Under the pieces are notes generated by a model, which saw nothing but the letters and a program-made list of their open reading frames with translations, did no database searches and had not been told where the DNA came from. DNA of 64,000 bases from Polytrichum commune (Eukaryota; Streptophyta; Polytrichopsida; Polytrichales; Polytrichaceae): contig OX485804.1 of the NCBI GenBank assembly GCA_950295325.1, positions 65,254,533 to 65,318,532 on the forward strand. The letters are read 5' to 3'. Positions 50,139 through 58,803 of this stretch are shown piece by piece (the first letter of the stretch is position 1; each line of letters starts with the position of its first letter). The translations under genes were made by a program, and so were the position numbers.

Positions 50139-51983
50139 GGGTGAGATTCCATGTAGGGCACTCACCCATTAGATTCTAGATAATAGTGGATTGGAGGTTG
50201 TGAGCCCAAAAGCATGTGCCCACATGTGTTTTAAGTTGAGAATGGGTTAAGGTTTGGGTTTGGATTTATTATGACTTTATCAAAACATAAAAAGAGTGAG
50301 GTTGTGCGTGTGCATGCAATTTAAACTTTAGGGAGGGGCCTTGGGCCTGTAGGGGTTAGAATTAGAAGCATTAGTTTGGATGATCAGCTAAGGTTAAAAG
50401 TTAGTGTTTAAGGCAGTAGGGTTAAACTCGTAGTTTTAGTGTTAAGTTAGGGAACCGCTAGTGCCCATTTAGGAGGGGGTGAGAGAGCTAAGGTTTAGTC
50501 GACCTCATTGAGGTCGGGGACTGTCCATTTTGGGTGCTGGTCTCAACCGCCCTAGAGATTTCCGGGTCTGAGGACTCAGGGAAAGAAGTTACGCTGGAGG
50601 CCTCTCGGTAGATAGACAGGGGGAGGCTCGGAACGGAACAAGGCGGCGGCAACACCGCAGCTGGGTGGATCCCAGCTTACAGGAGGCGACCATTGACTTG
50701 AATCGGGGGTTGGGTAGAGGAAAAGGGATGAAGCTGGAGGAGCGAGTTCGGAGGGGAGCGGCATCCACCGAACCAGGGAAGGACTGAATCAAAAAAGGGG
50801 ATTGAATTCCCTGAGCTGCGGCAGAATTGAGCAACGTTGGGACTCTCATACGAAGGAGGATGTGTGACTCGGAGAGGTGCACTAATCTGATGGAATTCTG
50901 ATGCCTCTTTGACTTGCGAATGTGACTGAATTATTGACCAGCAGTGAATCAGTGCGGAAGCGCTGAAGAAATTCGGCCAGGGGGTAAATGTGGGTGGCGG
51001 AGCTCCAATCAGAATGTAAGAGGGCTGCCTCAAGGCAAGGAGGAGCGTAGGGGAGAGGTTCGAAGGAGGCTGGTGGCTGTAAGGCGGGAGATCCCTCTCT
51101 TGTGGGTGGGGGAAATGTGGTTGGTCTAGGTGGGAGTGAAGAGGAGAGTGTGACTGCGGCCGAGGAAGGCGAGGAGGAGGTAGCGCTGGGGGTAACAGGG
51201 GCTGTAACTGGGCCACGGGCAGAGAATGGAGCTGGGCCGAACTGAGGGTGACTGGTTACCAGGTTGCTGGGGGGCCGAACCAGGGAGTAATTAGGTGCTA
51301 GGTGGGGTGTAGATGTGGGGTACATTATGGCAGAAGGGTCGGATGGAGGCACTCACTAAAGCTATGGGTAGTTGAGGATGGGCTTAGGGGAATGTGCATT
51401 TAGGAGGGGATTGCCAAGGCTGGGTTAGGGTGAAAGGTGTTTATGAACACTATAAGCCGGTGGGCATGTCCAAGTGTTGTTGTGATTGTCATTAGTTGAA
51501 TAAAAGGGCTTTTCTCATGTGTGATGTAATGGGTAAATCAAGAATTGAAGTAAGGTGGTTAGATTCATGTGGGCTCAGAACCCCCCTAGGATACAAACGC
51601 ACTTAAGGGGGGAGGTTCTGGGTCTCACAGAGGTGTTTGAATGTAGTTAAGCACAGTCGTTATCCAATCACATTCCGGTGGTTCATTAGAATGTGGAGGG
51701 TGGTTGGCACATGCCGGTAGACTTTCATACGTCCACTAAAAATCTTCAACTTACAAGTGTTGGTCATTGAAGAATTAAGGATGGTTGAAGACTCAAGAGA
51801 ACCAATGCCAACCCTTGGTAACTAAGAGGAGGAGGTTAGTAGGAGGACCCGGATTTGAGAAGATGGAGTAGCTAGTTGGCACATACAAATCCTACCCCAC
51901 CAAATTTCCTCCACATTTAGGCGGGTTTCTCCTCATTCACACTAGAAATATGGTGGACAACTGGCCTACATGGAAACTCACCC
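50139..51983. mobile_element. TIR element (PIF/Harbinger type), 1,845 bp, enclosing a GC-rich segment
   Basis: The ends GGGTGAGATTCCATGTAGG and, read inward from the right, GGGTGAGTTTCCATGTAGG match at 18 of 19 positions and then more loosely to about 40 bp. They are flanked by TTA at 50,136-50,138 and 51,984-51,986. Outer parts are shared with the 747-bp relative at 52.4-53.1 kb, but the middle (about 50,450-51,370) is GC-rich and absent from that relative. No transposase motif was found, so it is non-autonomous and may have captured foreign DNA, as Pack-type elements do. Confidence 0.7.
50882..51352 (-). CDS. Unidentified Pro/Ser-rich open frame inside the TIR element
   Basis: A 156-codon minus-strand frame starting MPPSDPSAIMYP, rich in proline, serine and alanine, ending in a more globular stretch (LHSDWSSATHIYPLAEFLQR). 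It lies in the GC-rich core of the TIR element. A second frame (51,216-50,677, 179 codons) overlaps it in another phase. I do not recognise either. It could be a captured exon, the N-terminus of a LINE ORF1, or a chance frame in GC-rich DNA. Confidence 0.3.
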   Translation of the reverse strand: MPPSDPSAIMYPTSTPHLAPNYSLVRPPSNLVTSHPQFGPAPFSARGPVTAPVTPSATSSSPSSAAVTLSSSLPPRPTTFPPPTREGSPALQPPASFEPLPYAPPCLEAALLHSDWSSATHIYPLAEFLQRFRTDSLLVNNSVTFASQRGIRIPSD

Positions 51984-52365
51984 TTAGAAAATAATAAGAC
52001 CTTGGCCCTAGTGATTTAAAATTCACTTGTAATATACTCGGTTTCAATTATTGACTCTCTTTCTCTGTTTAAAAAAAGAAGAAATGTCGACCTATCTATG
52101 TCTATCTCTATTCATCTTAGGGAAACATGAGGCCAAACAACCAACACCAATGAAATAATAACCAAAGGAAAATGTATTCACTTGGAGGGATGCGACAACC
52201 CCCAAAACACCCAAGGACTGCTACAAGGCACTAGAGCCCCTACCACCTAAAAAGTTGGCCATTCCATCTAGTGTTAGGGTGGTTCTATGAAAAATGATAA
52301 CCTCTAGCACCCTACGTACTATCAAATTTGCTAAAAAGATTCTCCTTTGAAGGGGGTTCATCTCA
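51984..52365. other. Spacer between the two TIR elements
   Basis: It contains a possible degenerate LINE 3' end (A-rich tract then ATGAGGCCAAACAACCAACACC at about 52,128). No gene seen. Confidence 0.35.
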
Positions 52366-53112
52366 ATGAGAAACCATGTAGGCTGCTCGCCCACTAGATT
52401 CTAGATAATAGTGGGTTGGAGGTGTTCTCATGTAGATAAACAAAAAACAACTAACCAACCACATTTTGGTTCCCTACTAGAATGTGGATGACCATGGCCT
52501 TGGGCCACTAGACTTCCATGCACCCACCAAACACGTGAAATAACAATACACTCTAAACTCCGTAATATCACATTTGTGGCAACCAAAGTGCACGTGATAT
52601 TACAGAGTTTTGTAGTGTTAGCATGGATGCGTAATACTATAGAATTAGTGTAGCATGTGACACTATGGAATAACACAAAGTGCAACATTTTAAGGTGTGG
52701 TGTGGTCCACTCCACTTGCCCTTCCCGGGTGATGTGGCATATGCATGCACCAACATTCAACAAGTGAAATAAGAAGAAGTACAATAATAAGGATAAGAGG
52801 GTGACACTCCATGTATTGACACATGGTGCAATGCGAGGGTGTGGGTTGACTTCTTTGGTGGTTTCCATTAATGACAAAATTCATGATATAAGGGAGAGAA
52901 ATGTGACAATAAAGAGTGAGAATTGAACTAGGAACATATGTTCCCTAGGGTTTCGGAACATTAGAGAATAAGTGACATTATGGGGGTTGATAATATGGAG
53001 TTTAGGGTGTAATTGGTTGGGTATACAAACACTATCCCACCAGATTCCATCTACATTTGTCATAATTCCCACTAGAATTCGGTGGGCAAGTGGCCTACAT
53101 GGAACCTCACCC
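52366..53112. mobile_element. Related TIR element, about 747 bp
   Basis: The left end (TGAGAAACCATGTAGG at about 52,369) and the right end, read inward, GGGTGAGGTTCCATGTAGGCC are inverted repeats of the same family as the 50.1-kb element. The subterminal block ATTCTAGATAATAGTGG is shared at both left ends. The outermost left bases have decayed, so the target duplication is unclear (TAA follows the right end). Confidence 0.6.
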
Positions 53113-53119
53113 TAAACAC

Positions 53120-53430
53120 CTTTTGCAGAACCATCTTGGCCATAAACATTGCACTTATTCCAAATGAGATATTTACCCTTGTGAGCATGTTCTTGCTCTT
53201 CGTTACAAAATCTTTCATTTTCCTCATTCCAAATTGTCCAAATGGTTAATGCCTCTAAAAAGATATCAAGTCTAATTCCACATACATGGCCTCTTCATAT
53301 TGCTTTGCCAAAACTTCCTTAAGCTAGTTGAGTCCATTTAGGACATGCTAGTTGTGACGTGAAGTTTGTACCCTTTGGGTTTCCAAGGCAAAGATTCAAA
53401 AGTCTTGGTGAGCGAAATGGACCTGAATGG
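53120..53430 (-). mobile_element. L1-like LINE ORF2 tail fragment
   Basis: The minus strand reads LTIWTIWNEENERF and neighbouring text that parallels RGIALWTI...ERNDLTF of the 23.2-23.8 kb copy. Short and full of stops; a dead fragment. Confidence 0.5.
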
Positions 53431-54955
53431 TATTACTAAACGACTTAAACTCTAATCTAAGTTTAGTTGCTGTAAAATAAGCAACTTAGACCTCTTATAC
53501 ATATTTTAATAACTATAATAGAACCCAATCTATCCTAAAATCTATTTTAATCATTTATAAGTGTAAGAAATTTTCATTGAGAAATTAAAATAATGAAGTT
53601 TTAGAGCTACCTCACAAAACGCCTACAACTTCTAGAGAAAAAATTAGATAATTGTAAGATAACTTGGACTATAAAAAATATTTTTGAAAGATCTATAAGG
53701 GCATTTAAAGTTTGTAGAAAATGAACATTAACACAGCCCGTGGTCGACCTTTGAAGTCAGTTGTGTTTTACAAACCACGGGCTTCAAAATATTCACTACT
53801 AGTCTAAGAATTTTTTTATTACTTTCCTACCAACTCAAGATCATATAGCATTGAAATGTATTATGGAATCTAATTACCACCTAAAGCTAAAAAATAAATA
53901 CAAGAGAACCAACGCTTTTTTTTATTGAAAGGGAGAAATTATGTCATCATCACCTACAATATTAAACTATCATTCAAATGCCTCACACCAACTATATCTT
54001 AGAGAGTTTCATTCCTCTATAGTTTCATACTCTACTATAAAAAAAAACTAATTACTACGTCCTTCGCCAAAAGTGAGAGTAGACCGGAAAAAAATTGAGG
54101 GTTGGAGGATGAGGAAGATCCAAGAATTAGCCTTCAGAGGTTCGAATCCTCTACATGTTGAAGTTGAAAAATGAAAGATGATTGAAGGCAAAGTTGAGGC
54201 CTCCTTTTAAAGGGTTGCCTCGAAAGGTGGTGGTAAGTCTCTTCTTGGACTTTTGCGTCGTCAATCTCTTGGTTGATTGGTGAAAAATTGTCGCTGTCTA
54301 TTTACTTAGAATACTTCTATTTTGATTTGGTTCTCGCAAATTTTTATCCGATTAATATTTATCCATCCATTGAGTTTATAGTATTGAAAAAAAATACCAT
54401 ATAATGTTTTATCGTCGAGGAAATTTATACTAAATCAAGAGAAACTTTTCACCATTCATGTTAAAGTCAACTTGCCACCCACTTCATCCAACTGTCTTAG
54501 ATACCTCCTTTTTAGATATTTTTTTAAATGGCTTTGGATTTATAAAATATGCCCTTGAGCTATTATTGCCAAATCCAACTCATGCCCTTATTCAATTAGC
54601 TTAACCTTTTGATAATATAATATAATATAAATTTAGTCCTCTCTAAATAATAAAATAATAAATCACTAACATCCATTATTTAAGACCTCATATAACTAAG
54701 TTAATTTCTATAATTAATATGATGATCATTGAATCTATAATTCTTTTTACAACCTGAATGACAATGATGTTAAGTTTATTTGATGAAATAATCAAATAGA
54801 ATCTTCACAGTAGCAAACACTATTAAGCTCAAAGGAGATTTGAATCAACCACAACCAAACATTCCGCACTTAAATGCAAGTTTGTAAATAATGCTTAATG
54901 ATTTTACAAATGTAAAGTTGACCAAATGGAAGTACAATAGAATTAGAGAACAAAT
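53431..54955. other. Very AT-rich intergenic DNA
   Basis: No gene. AGAGGTTCGAATCCTCT at about 54,136-54,152 resembles a tRNA T-arm, but no matching acceptor or D-arm is present. Confidence 0.55.
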
Positions 54956-55196
54956 TGTACAAGCAAAATACACACATAGAAAGACATATGAACAATGTTT
55001 GGAATGAGATGGTCACTTTCACCCCTTGCCTTGGCCTTTATTGCATTTTTCTTCTTTGGCTCATACAATGCATATGGGATATACCAACTACTACCTTCCC
55101 ACAAACCTCATGGATTTGTTGGAACCTTATCCATTCGTATAACTTTATTTTTTACTGCTCAATGACCACAAGCAACCTAATGGTCTACCCCCAACA
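54956..55196 (-). mobile_element. Putative 3' LTR of the copia element, about 241 bp
   Basis: Downstream of the copia RNase H remnant the minus strand has a purine-leaning AAGTTGGAG followed by TGTTGGGGGTAG, a usual copia polypurine-tract-to-LTR junction. A possible end (…GCTTGTACA) lies 241 bp further. The 5' LTR is not in the window, so the boundaries are inferred. Confidence 0.35.
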
Positions 55197-56127
55197 CTCC
55201 AACTTTATGAGTAGTCAAAGACTTGTAATTCCATTGCTCTCGTTAGTCCTTGATGCCTATCCTTTGCAAATGTTTGTATAAGCACGTCCGCTAACATGTC
55301 CTCCATTATATAATATTTCAAACATGTTGGATTGAAATGATGTTGGACATCCATGTGTTTCGCGTGCAAATTATGTGTGGGATTCTTTGCAAACGCTATA
55401 CATCCGCTAGATGTTGCCTAAGCCAAATGACCTCTTTCGTGCAATGGCTAGTGGCCATGTACTCTGCCTCCATCGTAGATGATGCAAGGGTTGTTTTTTT
55501 CGTGCATTTCCACGAAACAACTCCAATGCCCACAAAGAACACGTACCCCGTGGTGGATCTTCAGTCGTTTGTATCTCCCGCCCACTCCGAGTTACTAAAT
55601 TCTTTCAAGGCAATATCCTTGCCTCCAAGACATAATTTGAAATCCAATGTGCCTTTCAAGTATCTCATCATGCATATTACGGCCATCCAATACAATAGAC
55701 TAACCCTCGACATGAAATGGCTCCCCATACTTACTGCAAATGCAAAATCGGCCTTTGTACCCACAATCACGTAAACTAAAGGAGCCCACCTCCTGAGAGG
55801 GAGGAAGTACCCCTTACGGTGACGCTTGGTCAAACATGATCACGGTAAAGAGGAACGGGCTCCCATTCACGTAAAGGTAAAAGAAACTCGGACGTTGTTT
55901 TTATTTTATTTTATTACCCATAATTACATACATGAGTGATCCTATCACTACCTTTTATGGAATTCCTTCCATTTCTGCTTGCACATTCTCAACAAAATTG
56001 TACAAAAACCTCAATAACTTAGAGATTATATCAAATGGGATTCCAAGTGGTTTGCATTCCTTCATGTTAAAACGCTTCAAGACCTCCTCAATGTACCTCC
56101 TTTGGGTCATGGTGTTGGTATGGGCTT
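55197..56127 (-). pseudogene. Ty1/copia RT C-terminus and RNase H, decayed and truncated
   Basis: Read leftward from 56,120: TQRRYIEEVLKRFNMKECK (after the RT active site), GSLMYVIMG, then KADFAFAV, MRYLKGTLDFKLCLGG (RNase H start), SEWAGD, RSTTGYVFFV, SSTMEAEYMATSHCTKEVIW and HMDVQHHF. This is the standard order at the end of copia pol. Stops, a lost C-D-N segment and a 92-bp insertion show it is dead. The 5' part of pol is cut off at 56,128, exactly where an LTR begins. Confidence 0.85.
55776..55867. mobile_element. 92-bp foldback insertion with 8-bp target duplication
   Basis: The direct repeat CACGTAAA at 55,768-55,775 and 55,868-55,875 brackets a GC-rich 92-bp segment whose ends (AAAGGAGCCCACC and, read inward, AATGGGAGCCCGTTCC) are imperfect inverted repeats. 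It sits in the copia RT reading frame. An 8-bp duplication suggests a hAT-type mini element. Confidence 0.55.
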
Positions 56128-57689
56128 TGTGAGGCCAAACCCCCCACCCTTAAGCGTCCGTAGTCCGAGTAGTGGGTTTGGGCTCACATTCCTCCGCGGT
56201 ATTGGATTTGGACTTGGATGAGTCCATAGTGCAAGGTTCACCCTTCAAGTGGTCTTGGATTTAACTAGCTCCTTCATAAACCCAGCTCCTTCATAAACCC
56301 AGCTTCTTAGCTTCTAACTAAACAAACCCAGCTCCTTCATAAACCCAGCTCCTTCATGAACCCAGCTCCTTAGCTTCTAACTAAACAAACCCAGGTCCTT
56401 CATAAACCCAGCTCTTTACTTTCTAACTAAACAAACCCAGCTCCTTCATAAACCCAGCTCCTTCATGAACCCACAACTTTGTAGTTGTAATCCCCAACTA
56501 CCTCACTAATTATTCAAGCCCTTAACTAATCTTCCTACCTAATTTCCCTAATTCTACTAACAACCCCTTTCTAATCACACAATTCTTCTCTAATCCTAAA
56601 ATCCTAAAATCCTAGAGAGGAGAGGGGGAGAGAGAATTTCCTAACTTCACTAAGACTAACTAATCCACACAAGTATATTTTTGCACTCATCACAACATCA
56701 AGTGCTCAACTCTTAAACATGGAACTTGCAACCACGTGTATTTAAAACATGAACTTAAAGTACCACAAATTGGAATCATGAATTAACTTTAAAATCCTTC
56801 ACGTCAACACTAATTCTACCAAGAGGTCAAGCCCTCTTCAAGGCTAACAAGCCTTGGCTCTCAAACTAAAAACTAAGCACACACATGTGCTCCAATATGG
56901 CTTCCCACACCCACACTTATAACTCGTGGGGTGCCTTGGAGCACAAAGGAAAGAGAGGATGAGTGAGGGAAGAATGAGGGATTATATAGTAAGCTTGAGG
57001 GGGTGAGCACCCTCAAGGCTCACGATAAGCCCTTGAGATTTCCTCCTACTTAGTAGGCGCCAATCCTATCTTCTAAGTCTTCCTCCCTCAAATGATCAAC
57101 AAGGATCCTAATTCGAACATTTAACTAGCCTTGGCTTTCTACCTACCACACTTTACCAACTTTGGGATGCTTCAACCCAAACTTAGCCTCCTTCGCTTTC
57201 CGCCGCCATAACTTTCTCCCCTTACTTTCCCAAATCGTCGCTCACCACTTAATTCAAACCACGATGCTTAACTCGTGATTTGATTGGTGCTTTGAGAATT
57301 TGCTTATCCTCCACCTTGCATTCTTCCTTGGGCCTTCCCCATTAAGTGGCCATGATGAGGTGGTCCACTTGTGCGCTCCATGTGATCCTCCATTCATCCC
57401 AATTCGAATGCACTTGCCTCTTGAGTCACTTTGGTTGTCTCCATCCATTTGTACTAGCCTACTCACTAACTACTCAATCCAAGTTCTCCTTACCTATCCT
57501 CATTCACTCAAATCCTTCCGAAGGTAAAAACACAATAACAACTCACATCCTAGCCTCTTACAACATGGTACTTCTAAGACTAACATTTCACTCTTTTTAT
57601 ATTTTTGTGAAGTAACATGCTACTTCAAAGTGCATCAACTAACGTTTCAAGGGTCTAAGACTAAATGTGGGCACCCTTTTGGGCTCACA
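56128..57689. mobile_element. LTR of a Ty3/gypsy-type element, about 1,562 bp
   Basis: It starts TGTGAGGCCAAAC at 56,128, immediately after the broken copia frame, and ends TTTTGGGCTCACA at 57,689: TG...CA termini with near-matching inverted ends. A TATATA motif lies at about 56,975-56,985. A tandem repeat occupies 56,266-56,472. On the plus strand it is followed after four bases by a primer-binding-site-like sequence. Without the partner LTR the ends are inferred, and its orientation relative to the neighbouring pol is unresolved. Confidence 0.55.
56266..56472. repeat. Tandem 16-bp motif array inside the LTR
   Basis: Repeated AACCCAGCTCCTTCAT units, interspersed with a TTAGCTTCTAACTAAACA block, giving a higher-order period of roughly 60-70 bp over about 200 bp. 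Confidence 0.85.
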
Positions 57690-57693
57690 TAAT

Positions 57694-57710
57694 TGGCGAC
57701 CATCGGGGGA
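57694..57710 (+). promoter_or_regulatory. Primer-binding-site-like sequence (tRNA-Arg type)
   Basis: TGGCGACCATCGGGGGA lies four bases after the LTR CA end on the plus strand. Plant gypsy elements commonly have TGGCGAC-type sites complementary to the 3' end of tRNA-Arg. The G-rich 3' half fits the T-stem part. Its orientation opposes the adjacent pol. Confidence 0.5.
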
Positions 57711-57750
57711 TGAATCCAAACATCTCTTGCTCCAAGGGTAAGTTGCCTAG

Positions 57751-58803
57751 TCAAGCTCGGTACTCCTTACATCTACTTCCCGATGTACGGGTAGGAAAGA
57801 GCTCACCATTCAACGTTTCCAATTGAATTGAATTATTAGGAAAGACCTCATAGACAAGGTAAGGTCCTAACCATACCGCATTGAATTTCGCCGGAAATTC
57901 AAGCTTTCGTGCGTCTTGAATCATGACCATCATTCCCGGTGTTAGGGCCCTTCTCTTATGTCGTTTGTCGAAAGTAATCTTTCTCCTTCTTTGGATTGCC
58001 TCAATATGTTGAGCCGCCATTCTCCTCCCTTCGTCAAGTGCTTCCAAATCGGTTAGTCGATTTCGTAAGGATTGACTTTCGGTAAGTCTCGTACTCACGG
58101 CCACCCTAAGTGACTCGACTTCATATTCGATTGGTAGTGTCGCTTCAAGACCATAGACTAAGGAAAATGGTGTAGCACGCGTAGTTACCTTATAGGTTGT
58201 ACGGTATGCCCAAAGTGCCGCCGTTAGTTTCGTATCCCAATCCCGCTTCGAGTCTATAACCGTCTTGCGTAGTATACTCACCAAAATTCCGTTAACCCTT
58301 TCTGTTTGTCCATTGGTTTGTGGGTGGTAGGGAGTAGTCTTCCGGTGATCAATTTTAAATTTCTCTGTCATCTCTCGAATCAAGTCATTCAAAAAGTGAG
58401 TACCCCTATCGCTTACTAGGATCTTCGGCACCCCGAACCGCGAAATTATGTTTTCGTACATAAATGTTGCCGCGTGTTCCGCCGTGTCGGTCTTCACCGC
58501 TTTGGCTTCCGCCCACTTGGTGAGGTACTCGGTTGCCACCACAATATATTTCATTCCTTTTGAAGATTGGGGATGGACCTGACCCACATAGTCGATGCCC
58601 CATTTTTCGAAAGGAATTAAGGGTAATGATACATGTAAAGGCATCTCCATTCTAAGGTCGTTTCGGGCATACCGTTGGCAAGCGTCGCATTTCCTTACAT
58701 AGTCATGGGCGTCCTTAAATAGTGTAGGCCAAAAGTAGCCCGCTCTAAGTATTTTTTGCCCGGTGAGTTGACCCGAGAAGTGACCGCTGCAAGCGCTATC
58801 GTG
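57751..58803 (-). CDS. Ty3/gypsy integrase part of pol, downstream of an in-frame TGA
   Basis: In the same frame as gag-pol, after the TGA at 58,806-58,804. It opens at once into the N-terminal zinc-binding region (two His, then a C-x2-C at about 58,690), so the ATG at 58,650 is not a true start. The core has D20, D81 and E117 (numbered from that ATG) in GIDYVGQ, VSDRGTHF and NGQTERVN: the D,D(35)E catalytic triad. A C-terminal DNA-binding region follows, containing GPYLVYEVFPNN and ending SRCKEYRA. It inserts the element cDNA into host DNA. The domain is uninterrupted, suggesting a young copy. Confidence 0.9.
   Translation of the reverse strand, partial: HDSACSGHFSGQLTGQKILRAGYFWPTLFKDAHDYVRKCDACQRYARNDLRMEMPLHVSLPLIPFEKWGIDYVGQVHPQSSKGMKYIVVATEYLTKWAEAKAVKTDTAEHAATFMYENIISRFGVPKILVSDRGTHFLNDLIREMTEKFKIDHRKTTPYHPQTNGQTERVNGILVSILRKTVIDSKRDWDTKLTAALWAYRTTYKVTTRATPFSLVYGLEATLPIEYEVESLRVAVSTRLTESQSLRNRLTDLEALDEGRRMAAQHIEAIQRRRKITFDKRHKRRALTPGMMVMIQDARKLEFPAKFNAVWLGPYLVYEVFPNNSIQLETLNGELFPTRTSGSRCKEYRA

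Noticed and set aside
54136-54152. tRNA gene suggested by AGAGGTTCGAATCCTCT
   Set aside because: Only a T-arm-like palindrome; no A box, anticodon arm or paired acceptor stem nearby.
57751-58650. Integrase as a separate gene starting at the ATG at 58,650
   Set aside because: The same frame is open upstream to the TGA at 58,804 and encodes the integrase zinc-binding region, so it is one pol frame split by a stop.
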